Below, piece after piece: positions 43,904 through 52,379 of a stretch of 64,000 nt of DNA (its first letter is position 1; each line of letters begins with the position of its first letter). The notes under the pieces were generated by a model, which had not been told where the DNA came from, did no database searches, and saw only the letters and a list, made by a program, of their open reading frames with translations. Where the stretch lies: contig NZ_JADJTF010000001.1 in NCBI RefSeq assembly GCF_016711335.1, positions 1,054,001 to 1,118,000 on the forward strand, read 5' to 3'. The position numbers and the translations under genes are program-made. The DNA is from Thiofilum sp. GTDB taxonomy: Bacteria > Pseudomonadota > Gammaproteobacteria > Thiotrichales > Thiotrichaceae.

Positions 43904-45100
43904 TCACCCTTTAATACAAACCACTTGTTTTAAAGTATGTACCACTTCCACCAAATCATTTTGGTATTCCATCACCTGATCAATATCCTTATACGCCCCC
44001 GGAATTTCATCTAATACTCCCTTATCCTTACGACACTCTACACCAGACGTTTGTGCCGCTAAATCACGAGTATTAAATTTCCGTTTCGCTGCCGTGCGAC
44101 TCATAGCGCGTCCTGCACCATGCGAACACGAACAAAACGATTGTTGATTACCGAGTCCGCGCACAATATAGGATTTCGCCCCCATACTGCCCGGAATAAT
44201 GCCTAATTGCCCTAATTGAGCGCTAATCGCACCTTTACGAGTAAGATAAACCTGCTCGCCAAAATGTTCCTCACGCTCCACATAATTATGATGGCAATTA
44301 ATCGCTTCTTTAGTCGTAGTAAATACAGGTACATGTGGTTTTAATGCATCGAGTACTAAACGTATCATTTCACGGCGATTGACCATCGCATAATCCTGCG
44401 CCCAGCCCACCGCTTGAATATAATCATCAAAATACTCAGTCCCTTCCTCAAAATAAGCCAAGTTTTTATCCGGTAACGTACCTAATAACTGGCCCATTTC
44501 TTTTTGTGCCTTGGTAATAAAATAACGCCCAATGGCATTACCAATCCCACGACTACCCGAATGCAGCATAATCCACACGTCATCACTTTCATCAAGACAA
44601 ATCTCAATAAAATGATTACCGCCCCCCAAAGTCCCGACTTGCCGCGACCAAGTGCGCTCAAAGTTATTAATCATTTTGACCAGCCCCGGATGTTTATCTG
44701 TCACAGGCTGTAAATGATGCGCTAATTGTTTGAGTGTAGCGGCTTGAGTGACTTCATTTTTGTGCTGCTCTAAACCGACCGGAACTTTTGCCTCAATTGC
44801 ACTGCGAATTTTGGCTAAGTTATCGGGTAAGTCGGTGGCTTTCAGAGACAAACGCACGGCATTCATCCCACAACCAATATCGACCCCGACCGCAGCAGGA
44901 ATAATCGCCCCTTTCATAGGGATGACCGAACCTACTGTTGCACCAATGCCATAATGCACATCGGGCATCGCGGCAATATGCGAGTGGATAAAGGGCAATT
45001 GCGCTAAATTATGGAGTTGCTGGAGCGCACTTGCATCAATATCAGCGGTATAGACCTTGACTGGAACTTTGCCCTGATTGATTTCTAATTGAATCGGCAT
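43904..45100 (-). CDS. rtcB: RNA-splicing ligase RtcB
   Basis: The protein has 398 aa. RtcB joins 2',3'-cyclic phosphate and 5'-OH RNA ends using GTP and manganese. The metal/cysteine motif is GVDIGCGMNAV (C78), GTLGGGNHFIE binds metal, and the GMP-accepting His lies in CSHGAGRAMSR (H327). No rtcA, rtcR or archease is adjacent. Upstream is a leader with a tiny ORF and a terminator hairpin. Confidence 0.96.
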   Translation of the reverse strand: MPIQLEINQGKVPVKVYTADIDASALQQLHNLAQLPFIHSHIAAMPDVHYGIGATVGSVIPMKGAIIPAAVGVDIGCGMNAVRLSLKATDLPDNLAKIRSAIEAKVPVGLEQHKNEVTQAATLKQLAHHLQPVTDKHPGLVKMINNFERTWSRQVGTLGGGNHFIEICLDESDDVWIMLHSGSRGIGNAIGRYFITKAQKEMGQLLGTLPDKNLAYFEEGTEYFDDYIQAVGWAQDYAMVNRREMIRLVLDALKPHVPVFTTTKEAINCHHNYVEREEHFGEQVYLTRKGAISAQLGQLGIIPGSMGAKSYIVRGLGNQQSFCSCSHGAGRAMSRTAAKRKFNTRDLAAQTSGVECRKDKGVLDEIPGAYKDIDQVMEYQNDLVEVVHTLKQVVCIKG

Positions 45101-45144
45101 ATAAACATTTAACCTTGTTTATGCATTGATCCGTGGGGCAAATA

Positions 45145-45182
45145 AAAAAGCCCCGGATAAACAGTGTCATCCGAGGCTTTTT
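45145..45182. terminator. Terminator-type hairpin in the rtcB leader
   Basis: The left arm AAAAAGCC-CC-GGAT pairs with ATCC-GA-GGCTTTTT around a 10-base loop. On the minus strand, the rtcB sense, a T-run follows the stem, as in an intrinsic terminator, 44 bp upstream of the rtcB start. It could attenuate rtcB or end an upstream short transcript. It works on paper in both directions. Confidence 0.75.
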
Positions 45183-45282
45183 GACTACCCTGCAAGGTAA
45201 ACACGCACACCGAATGACAGTACTTAATGAGTATCTATAAAGCTCAAACTAAGTTGTCTTCCGGCGCTAGCAGAAAGGCTAC

Positions 45283-45315
45283 TTAGTGAGCGAATCCTAC
45301 GAGTTTATATTGCAT
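45283..45315 (-). CDS. Ten-codon leader ORF upstream of rtcB
   Basis: ATG with an AGGAGA site 5-6 bases upstream begins the peptide MQYKLVGFAH, then a stop. The stop codon lies inside a stem (ACTAAGT / ACTTAGT), and the terminator hairpin is about 100 bases downstream, followed by rtcB. The layout resembles a translated leader, but translation is not shown. The rest of the gap 45101-45793 holds the hairpin-rich element described separately. Confidence 0.4.
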   Translation of the reverse strand: MQYKLVGFAH

Positions 45316-45380
45316 GGGTGTCTCCTATAGTTGAGCTGTGCAAGCAGCTATTAGGTTAAACAGAATGGCATTAGTTTGAC

Positions 45381-45590
45381 ATCCACCCCTCTCTAAAGGA
45401 AGGGGATTCCTTAGTACAGCCGTCCATGTCCGAACGGGAGAACGATGCTAGTTCTCTTACTTCACCCTGTCCCCGTAGAACTACTAGACAGGAGGAGTTA
45501 GGCAGCAACAGCCTAACCAACTTGAAGAAGTATAACATTCATCGGCCGTCGCCGATAGCCTTATATCCCCGCCTGAAGGAAGGGGCTTTA
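45381..45590 (+). mobile_element. Multi-hairpin element, candidate non-autonomous IS200/IS605-type unit or structured RNA
   Basis: About 210 bp without an ORF holds a series of stems: CCCCT/AGGGG (45386/45401), CCGT/ACGG, GAGAAC/GTTCTC, CCTGTC/GACAGG, GTTAGGC/GCCTAAC, ATCGGC/GCCGAT, and CCCC-G-CC/GG-AA-GGGG at 45567-45585. The first and last hairpins share AAGGAAGGGG and point the same way, as the end hairpins of IS200/IS605 elements do. No transposase is present. It could equally be an omega-RNA-like relic. Confidence 0.5.
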
Positions 45591-45793
45591 CGGCTTTTCC
45601 GGTAATGCAAATTTAGACGATTGCAAGAGTGCTAAGTTCCTATTAGATGGAGCGAAACAGTTATCCGATTAAAGTAGACGTTAGCTACCCCGAATAATTC
45701 CGTCCATCTGTTTAATCCGTCACTACTCAACATCGTACTGGCAAATGTGCGACACTATTAACCATAGTAATAATGATGATAAGAGGATAAAAC

Positions 45794-46840
45794 ATGACTA
45801 CTGAGCATTTAGACCCCGAATGGTTAAATTGGGTACAACACAATCTAGAGCGTCGCTGCGCCCCCAGCGATTTATATAAGATTATGCGTGAGCATGGTTT
45901 TAGTGTGGCAGTGATTAAAGCCATGATGGGCGAGGCTTATCCCACAGGCATTGAAGCGACCGAAACCTTAGATCCTAAAAATACTGATATTGATTATTTA
46001 GCCTTGGCTAATCCCCCGTTATGCCAATTCACACCAGACTTAACACCTAAGCGTTTTGATAACGATTTATTACAACTGTACACCATTGAAAGCTTTTTAA
46101 GCCCTGAGGAGTGTGAACACTTAATCGCCGTATCGGAGGAGCATTTAAAACCCTCGCAAGTGACGCATAGCAATGGTGATGAGCGTTTTCGTACTAGCGA
46201 AACCTGTGATTTTACCCAAGTCTCGGATCCCGCTTTTGTTAAATATATTGATGAGAAAATTTCTCAGACCTTAGGCATTTGCCTGCCTTACTCTGAGCCG
46301 ATTCAAGTGCAACGTTATGATATTGGTCAGGAGTTCAAAGCACACCACGATTACTTCGCGCCGAATACCAATGTATATGAGCAGTTTGCCGGAGAAATGG
46401 GACAGCGTACTTGGACTTTTATGGTGTATTTAAATAATACGCCACAAGGGGGCGGGACTAAGTTTGTCGATATTGGGCAAACTTTCTATCCTCAACAAGG
46501 TATGGCAGTGGTGTGGAATAATCTACATAGCGATGGCACGCCTAATCGCCATTCACTCCATCATGGTATGCCCGTTGAGGAGGGTAAAAAGGTTATTATT
46601 ACCAAATGGTTCCGTGAAAAAGGCTATGGTCCTATGTTTCATGGACAAGCTCAGACCCAGACTCAGAGCCAAACCCAGACTCAAACTCAAAGCCAAGAGC
46701 AAAGCACCCAAGAAGTACAGCAGCCCAACACTCAAGTGGTAGCGACTGCTAAAAAAGTACCTAGTGCTGAAGCACTACGTGAGGCTCGTCAAAAACTGTC
46801 ACGTCAGGCGCGACGTGCTAAAGCTAAACGGCGCAGCTAA
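45794..46840 (+). CDS. 2OG-Fe(II) oxygenase, prolyl-4-hydroxylase type
   Basis: The protein has 348 aa. The N-terminal ~80 residues are a helical region, and the dioxygenase core begins near FTIESFLSPEECEHL. Iron ligands are the H and D of FKAHHDYF and the distal His of NRHSLHHGMPV, with the 2-oxoglutarate-binding Lys in KVIITKW. The C-terminus carries a Gln/Thr/Ser repeat tract (QTQTQSQTQT) and a basic tail. The substrate is unknown. An AAGAGGAT site precedes the ATG. Confidence 0.87.
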   Translation: MTTEHLDPEWLNWVQHNLERRCAPSDLYKIMREHGFSVAVIKAMMGEAYPTGIEATETLDPKNTDIDYLALANPPLCQFTPDLTPKRFDNDLLQLYTIESFLSPEECEHLIAVSEEHLKPSQVTHSNGDERFRTSETCDFTQVSDPAFVKYIDEKISQTLGICLPYSEPIQVQRYDIGQEFKAHHDYFAPNTNVYEQFAGEMGQRTWTFMVYLNNTPQGGGTKFVDIGQTFYPQQGMAVVWNNLHSDGTPNRHSLHHGMPVEEGKKVIITKWFREKGYGPMFHGQAQTQTQSQTQTQTQSQEQSTQEVQQPNTQVVATAKKVPSAEALREARQKLSRQARRAKAKRRS

Positions 46841-46907
46841 TACATAAGAGATAGTCATAGATTCACGTAGTTATCGGTATACTTGCACCAAAAAGAGGCA
46901 AGTAGTG

Positions 46908-47462
46908 ATGAGTTGGCTAAAAAACTATTTTTCTAAGATGCGCGGTGGTGGCAATTCATCACCCCATCCTATTCACTGGCGCAATGCCTTATGTTCGTGG
47001 TTGGGTGGTTTCATTGGTATAGGTTTATTAGGGTGGCTAGGAACCTATACCGATTTTACTGAGCAAGATGGTACTTTTATCATTGGTTCTTTTGGCGCGA
47101 CGGCGGTATTACTCTATGGGTCGCCTAGTGCTCCCTTCTCTCAGCCGCGCTATGTATTGGGTGGGCATATTATCGGTGCTCTAGTGGGTGTAACCTGTGC
47201 CAAATATGTGGTTGCTCCGCTGTGGCTATTAGCTGCTTTAGCGGTGTCGGTGTCTATTGTTTTAATGTACTTGACTAAAACTACCCATCCCCCCGGAGGA
47301 GCAACAGCACTGACGGCTATTATTGGTAGTCATAAAATTCACGAGCTAGGCTATTGGTATGTATTACACCCAGTAATAGAAAGCTTGATACTTCTGTTGC
47401 TCATTGCTTTGCTGATCAATAATCTCTCACCTTTGCGACGTTATCCTCACTATTGGTATTGA
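46908..47462 (+). CDS. HPP-family membrane protein
   Basis: The protein has 184 aa from the second ATG (46908), which has AGGCAAG upstream. The family signature is THPPGGATAL, with GSFGATAVLLYG and about four membrane spans. Some HPP proteins transport nitrite; for this one the substrate is not known. Related copies are often found near respiratory or stress genes. Confidence 0.85.
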   Translation: MSWLKNYFSKMRGGGNSSPHPIHWRNALCSWLGGFIGIGLLGWLGTYTDFTEQDGTFIIGSFGATAVLLYGSPSAPFSQPRYVLGGHIIGALVGVTCAKYVVAPLWLLAALAVSVSIVLMYLTKTTHPPGGATALTAIIGSHKIHELGYWYVLHPVIESLILLLLIALLINNLSPLRRYPHYWY

Positions 47463-47530
47463 GCTTCGTTCTGCCCGTAGTAAAGGTTCAGCATCGAGTC
47501 AACTCTGGAAAACCGAATAATCAGTGGCTT

Positions 47531-47560
47531 AAGCTTTGTTTTTTTGACTAGGCAAAGCTT
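47531..47560. terminator. Hairpin between the HPP gene and lexA
   Basis: An 8-bp perfect stem (AAGCTTTG / CAAAGCTT) has a T-rich loop. It lies about 70 bp after the HPP stop and just before the lexA promoter, so it probably insulates lexA. Confidence 0.45.
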
Positions 47561-47579
47561 CTCATATGGCGTATATTTA

Positions 47580-47594
47580 GTTCGTGTTTTGTTC
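47580..47594 (+). promoter_or_regulatory. Candidate LexA operator (SOS box) of the GTTC-N7-GTTC type
   Basis: GTTC-GTGTTTT-GTTC lies 23 bp upstream of the lexA ATG. This matches the direct-repeat SOS box described for alphaproteobacteria rather than the palindromic CTGT-N8-ACAG box of E. coli. Position in the lexA promoter supports autoregulation. Confidence 0.55.
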
Positions 47595-47617
47595 GGTTTT
47601 AAGCAAAGGGGCTAACA

Positions 47618-48220
47618 ATGTCAACCAATAACCTGACTAAAAAACAACTGGCAACCTTAGATGCCATTAAAAAACTCACGGCTCAATGGGGGCGGCAACC
47701 CACCCTAGATGAGATTGCAGGTGAGCTAAATATTACCAGTAAAAGTACCGTACATGAGCATGTACAGGCTTTAATTCGTATAGGTACGCTCATCGCGTGT
47801 ACGGGTAAAAAAGCCTATCTATTGCCCGATGAAGCCATGGAAATTGAATTACCGATGCTAGGACAGATTGCAGCCGGTAAGCCTATTCAAGCGGTAGAAA
47901 ATGAACGCATTATTAGTCCCAACGATGTGCTAGTGCGTGCAGATCGTTACGCCTTGCTGATCAGAGGCGACTCGATGATCGATATTGGTGTAATGGATGG
48001 TGATTATGTAGTGATCCAAAGCCAAGAGTATGCACGCAATGGCGAGGTAGTCGCGGCTCTCATCGACAACTATGAAACTACCTTAAAACGCATCTATTAC
48101 CTCAGTGATGGGCGCGTAGAGTTACGCCCTGAAAACCGTACCTATGAATCCATGTTTTACCCCGCTGAAAGCGTACAGGTACAGGGTAAAATGGTGGGTT
48201 TATTCCGTAAATGGTCTTAA
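47618..48220 (+). CDS. lexA: LexA-type SOS repressor
   Basis: The protein has 200 aa. An N-terminal winged-helix domain (TLDEIAGELNITSKSTVHEHVQAL) is followed by an S24 protease domain. The self-cleavage site is Ala-Gly in GQIAAGKPIQAV, the catalytic Ser is in RGDSMID, and the Lys in TTLKRI. It is expected to repress DNA-damage genes until RecA triggers cleavage. CAAAGGGG precedes the ATG. Confidence 0.93.
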   Translation: MSTNNLTKKQLATLDAIKKLTAQWGRQPTLDEIAGELNITSKSTVHEHVQALIRIGTLIACTGKKAYLLPDEAMEIELPMLGQIAAGKPIQAVENERIISPNDVLVRADRYALLIRGDSMIDIGVMDGDYVVIQSQEYARNGEVVAALIDNYETTLKRIYYLSDGRVELRPENRTYESMFYPAESVQVQGKMVGLFRKWS

Positions 48221-48291
48221 ACCAGTCGTTTAAGGTTTTACTGATTCAACAGGGCTAATAGGTTTTCATGCTATTAAAGGAGGGCTAACGC

Positions 48292-48609
48292 ATGAGTATC
48301 AATACACTACCATCTAACCCTAATCTACTGACTCCAACTCTCCCGCCTACTAGCTCACAGGGCTTGGGTTGGTGGGGGATTACACGGGGCATTATTACAG
48401 CAGCAGCTATCCTGATTTGGATGTTGCTGATTTTATTACCCGGCATGGAGGACATTAATAATCTTGATCAAATGGCCTTGCACTTACCGCAAGTAGTGAC
48501 CGGATTGGGCTTATTGGGCGGCATTATGGCGGCTTATAGTTTAAAGGCGGATGGTCATTTGATCTGGTTTACCGCCACCTTATTACTATTGGCGGGCTGG
48601 ATGCTATGA
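48292..48609 (+). CDS. Membrane protein of unknown function
   Basis: The protein has 105 aa. A Pro/Ser/Thr-rich N-terminus of about 28 residues precedes three membrane segments (about 32-49, 64-80, 88-104). AAAGGAGG precedes the ATG. It follows lexA by 71 bp and precedes another membrane protein. I recognise no family. Confidence 0.65.
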   Translation: MSINTLPSNPNLLTPTLPPTSSQGLGWWGITRGIITAAAILIWMLLILLPGMEDINNLDQMALHLPQVVTGLGLLGGIMAAYSLKADGHLIWFTATLLLLAGWML

Positions 48610-48690
48610 AATGAAAAAGTACGAAGTAAGCGGCAACTCACTTCGTACCGGCTTCCTGTTTTTAACAAAGAGCTTACAGGAGATAAAATT

Positions 48691-50133
48691 ATGACGCATT
48701 GGCATACAAATACCAAATTAGATCGACCTACGGAGATTATTAATACTAAATCGCTACACGATATTGTCGAGGATTTAAAGAAAGCGCAGAGCTGGCTTTT
48801 GATTGCAGCCGTGGCAGCCTTCTTGGCCTCTGCCTTCTTTGTAGTGAAATATTTTGTCGGCGGTGATATGCATCCCGAAAATTGGACGCTGGAGCAGTGG
48901 ATGAATGCTGCTTTAGGGTTAGGCATTACGGCTGTTATCACAGCGGCACAGGCTTTCTTATATTCCAGTGGTTATAAAGGGGCCGCAGCGATTATTGCTA
49001 CTTTTATTGTGGTGTTCTTTGGGCTATTTTCTGAAATTTCTCAATCAATGGAGCGGGAGGATGTCACCGTGCGTCATCGCTCGGAAAATTCAGAAGTATT
49101 TAAGGCCACCGTGCAAAGTATTGGGCAGGTGAGCGCACAACTTAATTCAGTAACTCCTCAACATAAAGCTTATGCTGAAGCTCAATCACAATTACGCTAT
49201 TGGCAGGATTTAAAGGCACAAAAAAATGCCAACCATACAGCGGTGAAGTACTCGCATAATACTTTAGATCGCTATATTGCGGAGTATCAGCGCCAAGCAA
49301 TGGCGTTACAGTCTCAAGTACAATTAGCTGATCATAGTCGAGCCTCGCTTTTGACCAGCGCGGTGCAACAAGCGAAAGCCTTGGAGTATGACGAGGATAA
49401 ACATTACGCCATTATTCGTTTAATTAAAGAGGGTTTAGGGGTAACGGCTATTTGGGCGACCTTTATTTTCTCTTTTATTATTATTGGTACATTTGAATAT
49501 GCCTTTCATTTTGTGGGAAATTTTGTGGCTAACCACAAAAAAGCCTTGTGGTTATTAGGGCGTGATTCAACCGGAGCCTTAATAGAACCTGCCGCTAACA
49601 ATCCAGTGAGTCAGCAAGGTATTCCGCGTGATTATGGGAATGAGTTGCGCGATGATTATTTAGATTATGTAACACCAGAGCGTAAACAACGCTTGGATGA
49701 ATTAGATCAGGCACGCGCTGCCAATATGAATAGTGCCTATGCGGAGGAGGCGAGTCATATTGCTCATAATACGGCCTCTGAAAGCTCTGCCAAGGTCACA
49801 GATATTACTCAAGAGCGTTTTTTTAAGGTGTTGTATGCCGAGGTGCGCGACCGTATTGAGCATGGTGAAGTGCGTCCCACTGTGCGTCCAGTGACTGATG
49901 TAGTGACTGAAATAGTTCGACATCAAGCTAGCCTATTGGGTTTAAAACCCTCTGCTTTAGGCAAGCCACAACGCCAAGCTATGGCGGAGCAAATGCTGTT
50001 ACGTCTAGAAAAAGATGGAGTGATTGTGCCAAATGATGAAGGAGGTATTGGTAAGGCTAAATATGTATTAGCACCCAAGTACCAGCAGAAATTGCAAGCC
50101 ACACATTTAAAGACGGTTCATTCTCAACTGTGA
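48691..50133 (+). CDS. Large membrane protein with C-terminal soluble region, unknown function
   Basis: The protein has 480 aa. Membrane segments lie at about 34-52, 70-90 and 96-113, then a coiled-coil-rich region (about 130-240), a fourth span near 252-275, and a 200-residue soluble tail. The tail's end (QAMAEQMLLRLEKDGVIVPNDEGGIGKAKYVLAP) reads like a winged-helix domain. I recognise no family. It has an ACAGGAG ribosome-binding site and may form an operon with the 105-aa gene. Confidence 0.65.
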   Translation: MTHWHTNTKLDRPTEIINTKSLHDIVEDLKKAQSWLLIAAVAAFLASAFFVVKYFVGGDMHPENWTLEQWMNAALGLGITAVITAAQAFLYSSGYKGAAAIIATFIVVFFGLFSEISQSMEREDVTVRHRSENSEVFKATVQSIGQVSAQLNSVTPQHKAYAEAQSQLRYWQDLKAQKNANHTAVKYSHNTLDRYIAEYQRQAMALQSQVQLADHSRASLLTSAVQQAKALEYDEDKHYAIIRLIKEGLGVTAIWATFIFSFIIIGTFEYAFHFVGNFVANHKKALWLLGRDSTGALIEPAANNPVSQQGIPRDYGNELRDDYLDYVTPERKQRLDELDQARAANMNSAYAEEASHIAHNTASESSAKVTDITQERFFKVLYAEVRDRIEHGEVRPTVRPVTDVVTEIVRHQASLLGLKPSALGKPQRQAMAEQMLLRLEKDGVIVPNDEGGIGKAKYVLAPKYQQKLQATHLKTVHSQL

Positions 50134-50141
50134 CTTAATTG

Positions 50142-50164
50142 ACCCGACAAATATATTGTCGGGT
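50142..50164 (+). terminator. Terminator-like hairpin
   Basis: A 9-bp perfect stem (ACCCGACAA / TTGTCGGGT) with a 5-base loop lies 8 bp after the stop of the 480-aa gene. There is only a short T-poor tail, so strength is uncertain. Confidence 0.6.
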
Positions 50165-50238
50165 TATAGGTATGTTATTAGAGCACTAATAGCGTTAAGG
50201 TAGTGCCATAAGTTGTGTCATAAAGGAGGTAATCTAAA

Positions 50239-50787
50239 ATGCGTAATGCTTTATTAAACGTAACTGGTATGGGCTTAATGGTTTTCACCCTAAATGCTCA
50301 CGCAGATGTATTACTATGGGGTTTTAAGGTTTTAAGCTTTACGGATAAGGCGGCTAAAGTCACTGCCAACCAATCAAAAAAGGCAGCAACAGATAATACT
50401 TCTACTCATTCTAGCACTTTTGTAGGAGTCAAAATCACAGAAAATCCTTCAACTAAAAAAGAACAAAGTAAAGTATCAGATCAACAACATACCATTACCG
50501 AATTAGATTTTAAAATCAAGTTTAATAATAACGTAACTTACCAAGAGTTAGTAGATCGAGGATTGCTTAACCAAGCAGATTTAGAGGCATTGCAACAATT
50601 AGGTGAAATTCGCTCCAGAAAGGATTTAGTAAGCCTTGAGAAATTTCAGACCATCACAAAGCTTTTATCAAGTGAAAGTAAACGTATCTATTCAAATATT
50701 TGTCCCGAAAACTACCGTCCTAATCAGCGAGAAGAGGGAGTTATTGCCTTTGATAATCCCTGTTTAACTACTTCAAATGTACCTTAA
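50239..50787 (+). CDS. Secreted protein of unknown function
   Basis: The protein has 182 aa. A signal peptide (about residues 1-23, ending NAHA) precedes a Lys/Thr/Ser-rich segment and a more ordered part with TYQELVDRGLLNQADLEALQQLGEIRSRKDL. Two cysteines near the end may form a disulfide. No family recognised. AAAGGAGG precedes the ATG by 10 bases. It converges on an HTH gene with a 4-bp overlap. Confidence 0.6.
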   Translation: MRNALLNVTGMGLMVFTLNAHADVLLWGFKVLSFTDKAAKVTANQSKKAATDNTSTHSSTFVGVKITENPSTKKEQSKVSDQQHTITELDFKIKFNNNVTYQELVDRGLLNQADLEALQQLGEIRSRKDLVSLEKFQTITKLLSSESKRIYSNICPENYRPNQREEGVIAFDNPCLTTSNVP

Positions 50788-51584
50788 TTTATCCAAGTCA
50801 TAGCCTTTAACTGCGTATAATAAGGCCAAAAGCTATTATATTTGATTTTGCCTTGAGTGATATAATGTTTTAACAGTTCAGTAGAAATTCCTATTTTGAG
50901 GGTTTTATGAAAATTATCAAAATAGGCTGTTATTTCTAATTTGATGAGTGAGTCGGTGGCTTGTTGAGCTTGTTCTAAAAAATCAGCCCATGATAAGGCA
51001 ATAGGGTTGCTTTGTTTAAACATAATGGGTATATGCAGTGTCGTAGGTGCAATCAATTTTCTGCTATTTAGCTCCTCTTCAATAGCTAACCAGTCTTTTT
51101 CGTCACTATCCACCAATAAGACTCGATAAGCCCACTCCCATTCAATATATGTTTGAGCAACGTTCAAACGAGCCTTAATAGTATTAAGTTGATAACTGGA
51201 AAAATCATCGTCCTTACAGATTAGTGTTAATGGATCAACTACTAGCATTAGAGCACTATAACCAAATTTTTCGGGGTACTTACGAGGACTCATAGCGGGT
51301 CTCAGGTTAATGCAACCTAATGCCTGAAGGTGTACGTAGTTTTCTCCGTAGCCCTCAATTAGTTCACGCCCATTGATTTTAAGCACAGCTCCAACACTAT
51401 CGACTGTTTCGATACTAGCCTCGCCTTTTTCAAGACGTTGAATCAGTCGTGAGCTTAGCCCTGTTTTAGCCGCCAGCCATTCTTGAGTACCTACTTGGGG
51501 TTCGCTAGCCGTTCCTCTAGTACGAGCTGTATTTTTACGGATTTCCTCACGGGCTTTTTTAAAGGCGTCTCCATTGACTTTCAT
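50784..51584 (-). CDS. XRE-type HTH protein with unknown C-terminal domain
   Basis: The protein has 266 aa. After an N-terminal extension, an HTH reads TQEWLAAKTGLSSRLIQRLEKGEASIETV (about 33-62). The C-terminal 180 residues contain no domain I know; HIPIMFKQSNPIALSWADFL may sense something. The predicted role is a transcription regulator. A divergent secreted-protein gene lies 190 bp away and could be its target. Confidence 0.7.
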   Translation of the reverse strand: MKVNGDAFKKAREEIRKNTARTRGTASEPQVGTQEWLAAKTGLSSRLIQRLEKGEASIETVDSVGAVLKINGRELIEGYGENYVHLQALGCINLRPAMSPRKYPEKFGYSALMLVVDPLTLICKDDDFSSYQLNTIKARLNVAQTYIEWEWAYRVLLVDSDEKDWLAIEEELNSRKLIAPTTLHIPIMFKQSNPIALSWADFLEQAQQATDSLIKLEITAYFDNFHKTLKIGISTELLKHYITQGKIKYNSFWPYYTQLKAMTWIN

Positions 51585-51774
51585 AAGCGCTAACTCCTAG
51601 ATAAAAGAGGAAGGAATAAGAGGTTAAGTATAGGGAAAACCAAGAAAACCTGAAACACTCTATGTCGGGTTTTGTCGTAGTAGTACTTTTTAAAGCGCGT
51701 ATAGTTCATATCTAAGGTTAAATACTAAATATACCTTAACTGTTTAAACTAGAAGTTATACGGAGATGGATTTT

Positions 51775-52206
51775 ATGAAGAATTTTATTAGTATTGTTTC
51801 AATGGTTGTAATAACATTAGTAACAACTACATCTGCTTATGCAGCAACAGGAACATGTCATAAGGCAAGAAATACTATACAAGAAAAAACTTGGCAAGCT
51901 ATTGAATACAAATATACTCCAAAATATATTAAAGATAATTATGGTGAGTTTAAAAAGGTTGTTGATGGAGGAGCAGAGGAGTTTTTTAAAGATTGCGAAA
52001 GTACTAACTTAAGTGATGAGCAAGTTGTTTTACAGGGAGCACTTGACTTTGCCGCGCTACCATTAAAAGTGATTGCTGATGAATTTCTCGTGAAAGTTGG
52101 ACTACCTCGTCTTGGCGATAAGGCATTCCATATAGATATTAAAGATATTGAAAAGCATGGAATATGGGGAGGGCCAAATAGCATTTTTCGTAAACCATTT
52201 GGTTAG
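51775..52206 (+). CDS. Secreted small protein of unknown function
   Basis: The protein has 143 aa from the ATG at 51775, which has CGGAG 9 bases upstream; the ATG at 51766 overlaps that site. A signal peptide ends near TSAYAAT. The mature part has two cysteines and a charged helical character. AT-rich composition suggests recent gain. I do not recognise a family. Confidence 0.6.
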   Translation: MKNFISIVSMVVITLVTTTSAYAATGTCHKARNTIQEKTWQAIEYKYTPKYIKDNYGEFKKVVDGGAEEFFKDCESTNLSDEQVVLQGALDFAALPLKVIADEFLVKVGLPRLGDKAFHIDIKDIEKHGIWGGPNSIFRKPFG

Positions 52207-52379
52207 TAGTTAGTAGCTCTATATTAAATTAATAATTAAAATTTTTTAAACGCTTATGGTTTCTATACTCTAATTTCTTAAGTCCTTCATCTGGTTTTAA
52301 GCTAAGCTCTTAGTCCTATGCTGAAAATATAGGGCTAAGGTAGTTGTTAAATTATTACTGAAGAGGGCTAAACCTAGCG

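Noticed and set aside
45381..45793. tRNA, tmRNA or RNase P RNA gene
   Set aside because: Conserved core sequences of these RNAs (for example a T-loop with matching acceptor stem, or GAGGAAAGTCC of RNase P) are absent.
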